DNA of 64,000 bases from Vibrio amylolyticus (GTDB lineage Bacteria > Pseudomonadota > Gammaproteobacteria > Enterobacterales > Vibrionaceae), in NCBI RefSeq assembly GCF_023145695.1, contig NZ_JAJHVV010000009.1, positions 1 to 64,000 of the forward strand, read 5' to 3'. The translations under genes and the position numbers were made by a program. Shown piece after piece: positions 1 to 7,997 of this stretch; the first letter of the stretch is position 1, and the number at the start of each line of letters is the position of its first letter. The notes beneath the pieces are model-generated. The model was not told the DNA's origin, did no database searches, and saw nothing but the letters and a program-made list of their open reading frames with translations.

Positions 1-22
1 GTGAGCTAAAGGAGTGAGGCAC

Positions 23-181
23 ATGCTTGTTCACTACACCTCTTTTATCAAGGGAGATGGTACTTTATGGCTCGATAAAAAGGGTTTCCCCTCTGGTGAG
101 TTAGGTGACTTGCTCAAGTTATGCCTATTACTAAAAATCGAAGGATTAAACAGTGTCGACAAACCTTTAAAACGGATGTGA
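23..181 (+). CDS. Possible small protein, 52 residues, unrecognised
   Basis: An ATG at 23 follows a good ribosome-binding site (AAAGGAG, 9 bases upstream) and opens a 52-codon frame ending at TGA 179-181. The product (starts MLVHYTSFIKGDG, ends DKPLKRM) has no signal peptide or membrane segment that I can see, and I recognise no family. It could also be a chance frame or a gene remnant at the window edge; the sequence upstream is not available. Confidence 0.25.
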   Translation: MLVHYTSFIKGDGTLWLDKKGFPSGELGDLLKLCLLLKIEGLNSVDKPLKRM

Positions 182-360
182 TTTCTTTAGAGATCTCCAT
201 GCTACCGATCGATTCGACGCGTTCTAATGGAAGGAGTCAGATTGTTTAGAACCACTCCCATCTACTTTTTATGGTATTGAAATTTTTGCTCGTAGTATGA
301 GAGAAAATACATTGATTGAAGTATTCACTATACGCCTTCTATTTCTCATCAATATAAACC

Positions 361-390
361 TTAAAGGAGCTATATAGTGAGCTCCTTTAA
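361..390. terminator. Hairpin terminator downstream of the YgiW-like gene
   Basis: A perfect 11-bp inverted repeat (TTAAAGGAGCT at 361-371, AGCTCCTTTAA at 380-390) with an 8-base loop lies 35 bases past the stop of the minus-strand gene at 426-788. It has no long U tract on either strand, so it may work weakly or in both directions. Confidence 0.5.
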
Positions 391-425
391 GTTATTGTTT
401 AAGATGCTGATATTTTTACTAGCTC

Positions 426-788
426 TTAGCCAGCAATGGTAATTTTATCAACATCAACCGTTGCTTTTTCCCAGCTATCTTTATCGACGCTTCCCATAAT
501 CGTTATTTTATCATTTGGAGAAATCGTTAGACCTGCCCAAGCTTCGTCTTCTACATCGATAACAATCGTGTTTTTACCATCAGTAAACTCATATTCATCA
601 TCTCCTAAAGAGTGCACAATGTTACCTGTCATCTGAACTTGAGTATCGTCTTTTGCCTCTAAAACTTGAGCAACCGTAACTGGTGCTCCAGCGGTAGGGC
701 CATTAAATCCCCCCGTTGTTGGCAAAGTATTTGCTGTAGCGAAACCTGAAGTCAGTACCAATGTGGTAGCAATAAGTGCGTTTTTCAT
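426..788 (-). CDS. YgiW/YdeI-type periplasmic OB-fold stress protein
   Basis: A 120-residue exported protein of the BOF (bacterial OB-fold) family, of which E. coli YgiW and YdeI are the known members; these are linked to tolerance of peroxide, metals and antimicrobial peptides. Residues 1-19 form a signal peptide with an Ala-x-Ala cleavage site (ATA before NTLPTTGG). The rest shows the family order: a short Gly/Pro linker, the VAQVLEAKDD strand-helix, the G-x-I-V strand, the DGKNTIVIDVEDEAW core strand and the final DVDKITI strand. Length is normal for the family. It stands alone, with a hairpin terminator at 361-390. The exact ligand is unknown in the family. Confidence 0.85.
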   Translation of the reverse strand: MKNALIATTLVLTSGFATANTLPTTGGFNGPTAGAPVTVAQVLEAKDDTQVQMTGNIVHSLGDDEYEFTDGKNTIVIDVEDEAWAGLTISPNDKITIMGSVDKDSWEKATVDVDKITIAG

Positions 789-1441
789 AAGAACCTTTAA
801 ATAGTCATAGTCTGTTTTGATGGGGGGTACTATGCCGGAGGTGATATTAATATAGGATGAAAGTCACGTTCACAATTCATTCATGTTAAAAATATATGGG
901 GTAACAATACCCAGAAAAATTATAATCCTATTCTCTTAATAAGTTATCTTAATCTAATAATTTTACTTTTTACGAAAGTAATCTCTTTTTCTAGGGAGCT
1001 TGCTCTTTGGCACCCGCTTTTCGCTAAGTAATGATTTATGGGCAGAAACTTGAGATGTCAGACTATTCTGTATAAAAATTCAAAGAAGTAAGGCTAGTGC
1101 AGTTGAAGATAACAAGTGACACTAAATCAGAGTTGTTTCCCGAACTACAGTGACTAATTGAGTAATATTCGATAGAGCTAGGCTGCGAGGGCTATCTGAA
1201 AAAGAAAAAGTGTAGGAGCGAACGTTGAAGTGAATAGACTACAAACATATCTAATTCGAAAATATCCAATTGTTACGCTAACTTTTAGCCTTTGAAATGA
1301 GAACGGTTTATAACATGCTGATATCGTTTGATTATTTATTTTTAGTAGGATTTGTTTACATTTTGCAATCAGGTTTGTCGTTTTTATTGTCATTTATCTT
1401 GCTATGATAACCATCGATTAAATTCATACAGGTTATATTAG
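789..1441. other. Intergenic 653 bases, AT-rich, no gene seen
   Basis: The stretch between the divergent YgiW-like gene and vemP is AT-rich and broken by stops in every frame. It must hold both promoters, but I can name no convincing -35/-10 pair or operator. The only other frame (minus strand, about 1178-1393) has no signal, no homology that I recognise and no ribosome-binding site, and I leave it out. Confidence 0.5.
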
Positions 1442-1936
1442 TTGCTCAAGCGTATTTCCCATTTATTTGCGATGCTGACTTTATTGCTATGTTCAAACAT
1501 AGTGATGGCGGGAGCTTATACGCAAATAAATAGTATTGATGCCGCTTTAAGCACGAATCAAATCTCGTTGAATGAAACCTCAGTGAATCAATACGATGTT
1601 ACGCAGAGTATTGATGAACGAACAGAAAAGTCGACGCCAGAAACAGACGGTTTCGAGGATGATGGCTTCACACTCTTTGATAATGAGATCCCACACTTTC
1701 TCTCATCAACTCGCCGTATCGTTAGTGACGACAACTGCGTAGGCCATAATGTTGAGCCTGAGTACTTTCTGTTAGTTGCATTTTCCCCACCACCTCTGCT
1801 TGAACTCGCTAAAAGCAGTATTGTTATTCCTAATGTCGCTTTCCATTGGACGAGCCAAGTTTCGTCAAGCTCTCGCCTATCTGGTTGGAAAGAAAGCAAC
1901 CTGATCTATTCACAGCGCCACTCTAAACATTCATAA
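1442..1936 (+). CDS. vemP: VemP-like translation-arrest peptide monitoring protein export
   Basis: In Vibrio alginolyticus, VemP is a secreted nascent chain that stalls its own ribosome when export slows and so switches on the downstream secD2F2 genes. This 164-residue frame sits in that position, directly before a secD-secF pair. It has a signal peptide (Lys3-Arg4, hydrophobic core 8-22, cleavage site VMA at 21-23), an acidic, low-complexity middle, and near its end the segment RLSGWKESN (145-153), which strongly resembles what I remember of the VemP arrest region. Only six residues follow Q158. The start is TTG: an in-frame TAG lies directly upstream, and the next ATG (1472) would lose the basic residues of the signal. 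Confidence comes from position plus the arrest motif; the stall residue itself is not proven here. Confidence 0.85.
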   Translation: MLKRISHLFAMLTLLLCSNIVMAGAYTQINSIDAALSTNQISLNETSVNQYDVTQSIDERTEKSTPETDGFEDDGFTLFDNEIPHFLSSTRRIVSDDNCVGHNVEPEYFLLVAFSPPPLLELAKSSIVIPNVAFHWTSQVSSSSRLSGWKESNLIYSQRHSKHS

Positions 1937-2103
1937 GCTCACAATCTCATTTGTTAGGCAAACGAATACATTATTAGAATGTATTGTTCTGCTTCTACTA
2001 TGGTTTAAATGATGTAGTTCATTCTGAACTGAGGATTTCCTGTCCCTCAGTCCACTTTTTACATCATTCAAACTTTATCAATGAATCTATTGAGAGATAG
2101 AGT
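1920..2103 (+). promoter_or_regulatory. vemP-secD intergenic RNA structure, possible lock on the secD ribosome site
   Basis: Between vemP and secD three elements can form in the mRNA: a hairpin AATACATT/AATGTATT (1965-1972, 1978-1985); a larger nested hairpin with outer arms AATGATGTA/TACATCATT (2008-2016, 2060-2068) and inner arms ACTGAGG/CCTCAGT (2028-2034, 2045-2051); and a long-range match of ACTCTA in the last vemP codons (1920-1925) with TAGAGT (2098-2103), which contains the AGAG ribosome site of secD. A ribosome stalled near the end of vemP would cover 1920-1925 and free the secD site. The pairing is only 6 bp and is inferred, not shown. Confidence 0.45.
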
Positions 2104-2108
2104 TGTAT

Positions 2109-3902
2109 ATGAATAAATCAAAAAATGCTCAAATTATTAATCGATACTCTGGCTGGAAATACGTTGTTCTCGTTGTCAGTGTGTTGGTTATGACCCTTAG
2201 CGCTATACCTTCATGGTATGGCGAAAATGCTGCGCTGCATATCAGTAGCCGTAATCATCAAGGCTTCGACGCCACTGCTATTGCAGACACATTAAATCAA
2301 GTGGATATCGACATTTTAAACATTGAGCAGCAGGGCGATCGCACTGTTGTTGTTTTAAAAGATCAAAGTCAGCAAAGCCAGGCAAGAGAACAAGTGAATC
2401 AGTTAGTGGGTGACGACGCGACAGTCGCTCTCGCTATGGAAGCGGCCGCACCTCTTTGGATGACGGACTTAGGTTTTTCTCCGATAAAGCTTGGGCTCGA
2501 TCTTCGTGGTGGTGTTCAGTTTCTTCTTGAAGTGGATATGGAGCCGGTCTATCAAGCACACCGCCAAACCTTGATCGATGATGTTCGTGCCGAGGTGCGC
2601 TCCAGTCGTGGTCGTCAACACAATGACCAAGTGACGATTACGCTTCGAAATGCAGATGATGTACAAACGGTTAGACGCCTTTTAAGCAGCAGTTACCCAA
2701 GTTGGAGTGTGAGCCGTTCAGGTAATGTACTTTCGGTAAGTCAGTCAAGTGATGAAAGAGTAACTCTGCGTAATTTGACTGTGCAGCAAAACCTTCAAAT
2801 CATGCGTAGCAGAATAGAGCAGTTAGGGATTACTGAAGCGCTGGTTCAGCGTCAGGGTGAAAACCGAATTCGTATTGAGCTGCCCGGTGTTCAAGACCCT
2901 GCGTCAGCAAAAGATGTGATTGGCGCAACGGCGTCATTGGCGTTCCATTCTGTTCCTAACACCGCTAATTCCAATGCACTGCGTTTATTAGACAACGATG
3001 GCAATCAAGTCTTAGTCGGTCGACGCGCTATTTTGGGTGGTGAACATATTATCGATGCGCGAGCAGGCGTTGGTGAGATGGGCGCAGCAGAAGTGAATAT
3101 CTCATTAGATTCTGCTGGTGGTCGAAAGATGTCTCAGTTCTCACGAGCGAACATCGGTAACCCAATGGCAACCGTATATAGCGAATACAGCCGAGATGCG
3201 AGCGGACAAAGCCAGCAGATAAGCAATGTGATCAGTGTTGCAACCATTCAATCTCAACTCGGTAATCGTTTTAGAATTACTGGCGCTGGCAGTATGCAAG
3301 ATGCTCAAGAGCTCGCACTTCTGCTTCGTGCAGGCTCGTTAACAGCCCCCGTGACGATTATTGAAGAACGCACGATAGGGCCAACGCTCGGAGCTGAAAA
3401 CGTAAAAAATGGGTTCTCGGCGTTAGCACTAGGCTTAGGCTTAACACTGACTTTTATTGCACTTTGGTACCGTAAATTAGGTTGGGTTGCGAACTGTGCG
3501 TTGGTGACGAACTTAGTCGTACTCGTTGGTTTAATTGCTTTGCTACCTGGCGCGGTATTAACTCTTCCTGGTATTGCAGGCCTTGTCTTAACGGTTGGGA
3601 TGGCAGTTGATACCAATGTGCTTATTTTTGAACGTATCAAAGACAAAATGAAGGAGGGGAGGACGTTCGCTCAATCGATTGACCGAGGCTTTGATTCGGC
3701 GTTTGCTTCGATTCTTGATGCGAACCTAACCACCATGATTGTTGCCATCGCACTTTACTCAATTGGTAATGGGCCGATTCAAGGCTTTGCCCTTACGCTA
3801 GGCTTAGGGCTACTCACTAGTATGTTCACGGGGATCTTTGCATCTCGCGCCATTATTAATCTAATTTGGGGACGCGATAAGCGTCGTGATGTGAGGGTAT
3901 AA
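2109..3902 (+). CDS. secD: SecD, second copy, protein-translocase subunit
   Basis: SecD works with SecF in the inner membrane to pull exported proteins to the periplasm using the ion gradient. The 597-residue product has one N-terminal membrane segment (about 15-35), the GLDLRGGVQFLLEVDM stretch, the large periplasmic P1 region, and five membrane helices from about 440 onward, with the conserved VGMAVDTNVLIFERIKD segment. I chose ATG 2109, with AGAG 6 bases upstream, over the in-frame TTG at 2103 that overlaps that ribosome site. It follows vemP and ends 2 bases before secF. Vibrios have another secDF elsewhere; by position this is the VemP-controlled copy, which in V. alginolyticus serves low-sodium conditions. 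Confidence 0.93.
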   Translation: MNKSKNAQIINRYSGWKYVVLVVSVLVMTLSAIPSWYGENAALHISSRNHQGFDATAIADTLNQVDIDILNIEQQGDRTVVVLKDQSQQSQAREQVNQLVGDDATVALAMEAAAPLWMTDLGFSPIKLGLDLRGGVQFLLEVDMEPVYQAHRQTLIDDVRAEVRSSRGRQHNDQVTITLRNADDVQTVRRLLSSSYPSWSVSRSGNVLSVSQSSDERVTLRNLTVQQNLQIMRSRIEQLGITEALVQRQGENRIRIELPGVQDPASAKDVIGATASLAFHSVPNTANSNALRLLDNDGNQVLVGRRAILGGEHIIDARAGVGEMGAAEVNISLDSAGGRKMSQFSRANIGNPMATVYSEYSRDASGQSQQISNVISVATIQSQLGNRFRITGAGSMQDAQELALLLRAGSLTAPVTIIEERTIGPTLGAENVKNGFSALALGLGLTLTFIALWYRKLGWVANCALVTNLVVLVGLIALLPGAVLTLPGIAGLVLTVGMAVDTNVLIFERIKDKMKEGRTFAQSIDRGFDSAFASILDANLTTMIVAIALYSIGNGPIQGFALTLGLGLLTSMFTGIFASRAIINLIWGRDKRRDVRV

Positions 3903-3904
3903 TC

Positions 3905-4807
3905 ATGATCAAATCTCATACATTATTTACACGTATTCGCAGCTATATGTCTTTGGTATCGGTATTACTCTTTAGCTTCTCAGTCTTAATGATTGGAGTA
4001 AAAGGGTTTAACTGGGGGTTAGATTTTACTGGCGGCGTGGTTGCTGAAGTGGTGGTTGATAGTGAATTATCAGCCGTGGCAATTAGTGAGTACCTAAATG
4101 AATCGTTACAGCAAGATGTACAGCTCATTAGTTCTGGAGAGGAAGGGCGTTGGACTGTCCGTTACACTCCGATTGATGAGGTGACGGCCCCTATTCAAGA
4201 CGTATTCACCTCAATAAGTAATACGGTTCAGGTACTCAACAGCAGTGTCGTTGGCCCCCAAGTTGGCCAAGACATGGTAGAGCAGGGCGGTCTCGCCATC
4301 ATCGCCTGTTTTGTTTTAACCATGCTCTATTTGAGCTATCGATTTGAGTGGCGACTGGCTCTCGGTGCACTCGTCGCCTTGGTTTACGACATTGTGGTGG
4401 TACTGGGTTTATTTGCACTGCTTCAGTTGGAATTCAACCTGACGGTTCTTGCTGCTGTGCTCGCGGTATTGGGCTATTCACTAAACGACTCCATCATCAT
4501 TGCGGACAGAGCAAGAGAGCTCTTAAGGGGTAACCCTAACGGCAAAACAAGTCATTTGATTAACGATGCGGTGAAAGCAACGCTATCACGTACCTTGGTG
4601 ACTTCTGGCACCACATTTGTCACCGTTTCTTGTTTATGGCTTTTAGGTGGTGCTTCACTTGAAGGGTTTGCGATTGCGCTGTGTGTCGGAATAGTGAGTG
4701 GTACTTGGTCGTCTATTTCAATTGGCGTTACGCTGCCACAGATGCTGAAACTAAGCCCTTCGCATTATCAACCTAAAGAGATAACTGAAGAGGAAGCCAG
4801 TCCATGA
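3905..4807 (+). CDS. secF: SecF, second copy, protein-translocase subunit
   Basis: This is the partner of SecD in the inner-membrane SecDF complex. The 300-residue protein has the expected six membrane helices: one near 14-34, then GLDFTGGVVAEV, a short periplasmic domain, and five helices from about 130, including the conserved GYSLNDSIIIADRARELLR segment and the TLSRTLVTSGTTF loop. Length is normal. It starts 2 bases after the secD stop, and its stop overlaps the next gene's start (ATGA at 4804-4807), so the three genes are almost certainly one transcript with coupled translation. Confidence 0.93.
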   Translation: MIKSHTLFTRIRSYMSLVSVLLFSFSVLMIGVKGFNWGLDFTGGVVAEVVVDSELSAVAISEYLNESLQQDVQLISSGEEGRWTVRYTPIDEVTAPIQDVFTSISNTVQVLNSSVVGPQVGQDMVEQGGLAIIACFVLTMLYLSYRFEWRLALGALVALVYDIVVVLGLFALLQLEFNLTVLAAVLAVLGYSLNDSIIIADRARELLRGNPNGKTSHLINDAVKATLSRTLVTSGTTFVTVSCLWLLGGASLEGFAIALCVGIVSGTWSSISIGVTLPQMLKLSPSHYQPKEITEEEASP

Positions 4808-5895
4808 AGTCGTTCATAAAAAATGAGTTCATTCTGTTTCTAGGCATGATAACCGTTATCGTGTTCAAACTGGGTGGAAATGATGTGCTTGCTTCTGATA
4901 TGGGATCTCCTCTTGGGATCGCGGCGAGTATTGCTATATTCGTTGTGGTGATGTCGGCCATTTTTGCTGTGGTTCGCCACTCAGATGCACTGGCGATAAA
5001 GCTGGGTGATCCCTATGGCACTTTGATTTTAACTTTAGCGGTCATCTCATTAGAGGTTGTCATGATCTCTTCGGTGATGATTACGGGCGAGTCTAACCCT
5101 GTTCTGGCTAGAGACACGATGTTTGCGGTAGTGATGACGGTGTTTAATGGCTTAGTGGGTATCACCTTGTTGATCGGTGGCCTGAAATACCACACTCAAA
5201 AATACAACGTCGATGGATTGCAGTCGTATTTAGTCGCGATCATCCCTTTGTCACTACTTTGTTTAGTGCTGCCAAGCTTTACCAGTTCAAACGATGTTGG
5301 CGCTATGTCGGCATCGTTAACTTGGACATTAGTGATTGCTTCTATCGGTCTGTACTCGGTTTTTCTTTTTATCCAAACCAAAAGTCATACCAAGTACTTT
5401 ATGGATGAAGATCATCAAGATGAGCACGAGTTTCATGGCCCGTTAGGCAGTAATTTATACCATTCCTTGCTGCTTGTTGGTTATCTGTTGGTGGTGATAT
5501 TACTGGCTAAAAGCTTGGCGATTCCGATTAACGGCACCATTGAAATGTGGGGTGCACCTCCTGCGCTAGGTGGGCTTATTGTCGCCTTCTTGATCTTAGC
5601 ACCAGAAGCTGTGGGGGCGGCGAAAGCCGCATTGAATAATCAACTGCAACGCGCAATGAACCTTTTCTTTGGGTCTGTGTTAGCAACTATCGCGCTGACG
5701 GTTCCTGCAGTATTGATGATCTCTCACATGATCAACGAACCGGTACATCTGGGTCTCGAGCCACCAGAAATGATACTGCTCGGCATGACTCTGCTCATGG
5801 CCTGTGTCAGTTTCAATAGGGGCAGGACCAATTCATTAAATGGCGCGACTCACCTCATCTTATTTTTCGCCTACGTGATTTTGATGTTCGATTAA
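4804..5895 (+). CDS. chaA: ChaA-like calcium (sodium, potassium)/proton antiporter
   Basis: A 363-residue inner-membrane exchanger of the CaCA superfamily, closest by eye to E. coli ChaA, which exports Ca2+, Na+ or K+ in exchange for protons. It has about eleven membrane helices, with the paired alpha-repeat motifs GDPYGTLILTLAVISLEV (near 68-85) and LILAPEAVGAAKAALNN (near 260-277), each holding the conserved Glu, and a cytoplasmic acid/His loop between (DEDHQDEHEFHG). Its ATG overlaps the secF stop. Placing a cation antiporter in the export-sensing vemP-secDF operon fits a salinity role: both products depend on or shape the sodium and proton gradients. The ion preference cannot be read from sequence. 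Confidence 0.85.
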   Translation: MKSFIKNEFILFLGMITVIVFKLGGNDVLASDMGSPLGIAASIAIFVVVMSAIFAVVRHSDALAIKLGDPYGTLILTLAVISLEVVMISSVMITGESNPVLARDTMFAVVMTVFNGLVGITLLIGGLKYHTQKYNVDGLQSYLVAIIPLSLLCLVLPSFTSSNDVGAMSASLTWTLVIASIGLYSVFLFIQTKSHTKYFMDEDHQDEHEFHGPLGSNLYHSLLLVGYLLVVILLAKSLAIPINGTIEMWGAPPALGGLIVAFLILAPEAVGAAKAALNNQLQRAMNLFFGSVLATIALTVPAVLMISHMINEPVHLGLEPPEMILLGMTLLMACVSFNRGRTNSLNGATHLILFFAYVILMFD

Positions 5896-5908
5896 TCGGA
5901 TAACCAAC

Positions 5909-5947
5909 AGCGTACATAGTGGAGTGATTCGCTATGTACGCTTTTTT
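5909..5947 (+). terminator. Rho-independent terminator after chaA
   Basis: The 11-bp arms AGCGTACATAG (5909-5919) and CTATGTACGCT (5932-5942) are followed directly by a T run (5942-5947). This closes the vemP-secD-secF-chaA transcript. Confidence 0.85.
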
Positions 5948-5967
5948 ACTAAATGGGATTTATATCT

Positions 5968-6621
5968 ATGCAAGAAATGTTAGTTGCCATCTGGCATCAG
6001 GATTTTGACACGCTTCAGCAAATTAGTACCCTAAAGTGGTTTCTATTGGTATTGGCTCTGATTCTGTTTATTGAGTCGAGCTTCGTGTTCCTACCTTTCC
6101 CTGGCGACAGTTTAGTGCTCTTTGTGGGTGGGATGATTGGTTTAAGTGTGTTTGGCTTCTATCCTGCATTGGCTCTGTTGTGCCTTGCTGCGTCGTTTGG
6201 AAGTATGTGTGCGTACTTTCAAGGTCGATTTTTACATAAAACGAAATTTGTTCCTTTTTTAGAGCGAATTTTGCCGGAAGACTCGCTACCTAGAGCTAAG
6301 TTACTCTTAGACAACTATGGTTTCTTATCGCTGTTTATCTCTCGCTTTATCCCTTTTGTTCGCGTTTTGACCCCAATGTTGATGGGAGTTTCCAAATTGA
6401 GCCCATGGCGCACTTTGATTATCAGCCTATCCAGTTCATTGATCTGGTGCTTAGTGCTATTGGTGATAGGAAAAATGGTGATGATTAATCCATTGATGAG
6501 TGAGTACCAGGCTTTGCTTACTAAGAGTACTTTAGCCATGAGTTTGATACTGATGGTCATTGCGGTGATTGGCATTATTTATCGGGTGATAAAGTCGCGC
6601 CAAGAAAGTGCCGTTGAGTAG
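5968..6621 (+). CDS. DedA family inner-membrane protein
   Basis: A 217-residue integral membrane protein of the DedA/VTT family, thought to act as flippases or transporters for undecaprenyl phosphate or phospholipids and needed for envelope integrity. Visible family marks are the ESSFVFLPFPGD segment near the N-terminus, the G-x-x-x-A-Y-x-x-G re-entrant region with its Lys-rich loop, and SRFIPFVRVLTPMLMGVSKL (about 113-132), the Arg-Phe-x-Pro-x-x-Arg motif. I chose ATG 5968, with GGGA 9 bases upstream, over ATG 5953, which abuts the preceding terminator and has no ribosome site. Which DedA paralogue it is cannot be said. Confidence 0.85.
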   Translation: MQEMLVAIWHQDFDTLQQISTLKWFLLVLALILFIESSFVFLPFPGDSLVLFVGGMIGLSVFGFYPALALLCLAASFGSMCAYFQGRFLHKTKFVPFLERILPEDSLPRAKLLLDNYGFLSLFISRFIPFVRVLTPMLMGVSKLSPWRTLIISLSSSLIWCLVLLVIGKMVMINPLMSEYQALLTKSTLAMSLILMVIAVIGIIYRVIKSRQESAVE

Positions 6622-6664
6622 CTAGTATAAAGCAGATTTGGTGCTAAGAGTCGAATAAAAGTGA

Positions 6665-7489
6665 TCAGTTTAATCGGTTCATGATCTTATTACGCATGAT
6701 TTTATGTTGCTCATTATGTAGGTTTCTTTTGTGGTAAATCATACTAAATGGCGTCATATTCAGAGCCATGGGGGGCGTTAGTAGCTGCAATCCTAATTTC
6801 TTGGCTAGGATCTTTGATGCTCTTTCCGTGGTAACAGCGAGGCCGTCGGAGTTAGAGGCCATGATCAGTTGGCTCATTGGTGAGCTAGCTGAGTATAAAA
6901 CTTGTCGCGGCTTAGGATTGTCCGCCAATAAAGTGAAGATATCGACGCCCAGTCTTTTGGCTATCACCGTAACGTGCTTTTCTTGGTAATACTGTTGTTC
7001 AGTAATAGTCCCTTGAATTCTAGGGTGATCACTGGTAGCAACGATCACCACTCGATCATCAATGGGCTCAGAAATAAACGCGGGGTCCTCGATAGGGCAC
7101 AGGTCAATTGCTAACGCTACTTTCTGACTTCTTAGATCATCAAATATTTGAGTTTGAGATACCGGGCACTCGACTAACTCGATATCAGGAATATCAAGTA
7201 GCGTGTACACATAGTGCTCTTGAGAATAGACAGTGAATGTTTCGGGTTGATGAAAAGCATCATCTATTGAATCGAAAGGCTCACTCAAGCGATGGGCTAG
7301 TTGAGTCGCGTAACTGGTTGCTTGAACCCCTCGGCCTTGGCGGACGAACAAAGGCTTACCAAGTTGCTGCTCCAAGCGCTTGATCGATTGAGAAATAGCG
7401 GGCTGTGAAACATCAAGCTCAGCCGCCGCTTTCGTGTAGCTGCAGGTTCGAAAAACCACCAAAAAAGGTTTGATTAAGTTGTAATCCAT
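6665..7489 (-). CDS. LysR-type transcriptional regulator
   Basis: A 274-residue regulator with the LysR winged helix-turn-helix at about 4-63 (AAELDVSQPAISQSIKRLEQ recognition region), followed by a periplasmic-binding-like effector domain that is short for the family (usually 290-310 residues). It converges on the dedA gene and lies downstream, on the same strand, of the alkyl-sulfatase pair, from which a strong terminator (7640-7668) separates it. LysR proteins usually control a divergent neighbour, and there is none here; the alkyl-sulfatase genes are the nearest candidates. The target and ligand are unknown. Confidence 0.85.
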   Translation of the reverse strand: MDYNLIKPFLVVFRTCSYTKAAAELDVSQPAISQSIKRLEQQLGKPLFVRQGRGVQATSYATQLAHRLSEPFDSIDDAFHQPETFTVYSQEHYVYTLLDIPDIELVECPVSQTQIFDDLRSQKVALAIDLCPIEDPAFISEPIDDRVVIVATSDHPRIQGTITEQQYYQEKHVTVIAKRLGVDIFTLLADNPKPRQVLYSASSPMSQLIMASNSDGLAVTTERASKILAKKLGLQLLTPPMALNMTPFSMIYHKRNLHNEQHKIMRNKIMNRLN

Positions 7490-7639
7490 CGTCGCCCAAA
7501 AAGTAGAGACCGTTATTAGAGACTATACGCCATTGATTCAATTACTCAATTGGATGATATCTAGGTCTGTTGTGATGTTGATAATAATGCTATCCAATTT
7601 TGGTTGAGCCGCATTGAAAAGTAATATTCTCTTTGTTAG

Positions 7640-7668
7640 AAAAAGCCAGTAACAAAGGTTACTGGCTT
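7640..7668 (-). terminator. Terminator of the alkyl-sulfatase operon
   Basis: A perfect 11-bp stem (AAGCCAGTAAC 7643-7653, GTTACTGGCTT 7658-7668) with an AAAG loop is followed on the minus strand by five U residues (A run at 7640-7644). It closes the minus-strand pair at 7704-9944. Confidence 0.85.
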
Positions 7669-7703
7669 AACATTAGAACGTCGTTGTAAAAAGAGACGAG
7701 GTA

Positions 7704-7982
7704 CTATTTCAGGCGCTTAGGCATTGGATGGCATGCTTCGAGAGTGCCATGGTAGTGGCAAAACTCACCAAGGTCGTTAAACCAAGAGGCACTATAGTCA
7801 GTCGTCGATGCCAATTTTAAATCATCAAACGAATAATCGTACACATCCACTATTGGCGCTGAATTTAATGCTAAAAGGAAAGCATCTGCATCGACTGTTG
7901 GTACATGTATGATGCCATCAGCGTCACAAGCAACCGCAGAGATGGACAGCATCGCGAGAAGAGATATTAATAACTTCTTCAT
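7704..7982 (-). CDS. Small exported protein coupled to the alkyl sulfatase
   Basis: A 92-residue protein that I do not recognise. It has a clear signal peptide (MKKLLISLLAMLSISAVA), probably cut before Cys19 by signal peptidase I; the lipobox would be atypical (AVAC). The mature part is acidic, with a His/Cys-rich tail (EFCHYHGTLEACHP), so a metal- or disulfide-binding role is possible but unproven. ATG 7982 has an excellent ribosome site (GGAGG), better than the upstream ATG at 7994. It starts 15 bases after the sulfatase stop, so it is co-transcribed and may serve that enzyme in the periplasm. Confidence 0.7.
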   Translation of the reverse strand: MKKLLISLLAMLSISAVACDADGIIHVPTVDADAFLLALNSAPIVDVYDYSFDDLKLASTTDYSASWFNDLGEFCHYHGTLEACHPMPKRLK

Positions 7983-7997
7983 ACTTTCCTCCAAGAA

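Noticed and set aside
1178..1393. 71-residue minus-strand frame upstream of vemP
   Set aside because: AT-rich chance frame with no start signal; composition is unlike a protein-coding gene.
1877..1882. CTATCT in vemP pairing with AGATAG at the secD ribosome site
   Set aside because: This segment would lie behind, not under, a ribosome stalled near the vemP end, so it cannot explain release of the site; the ACTCTA/TAGAGT match fits better.
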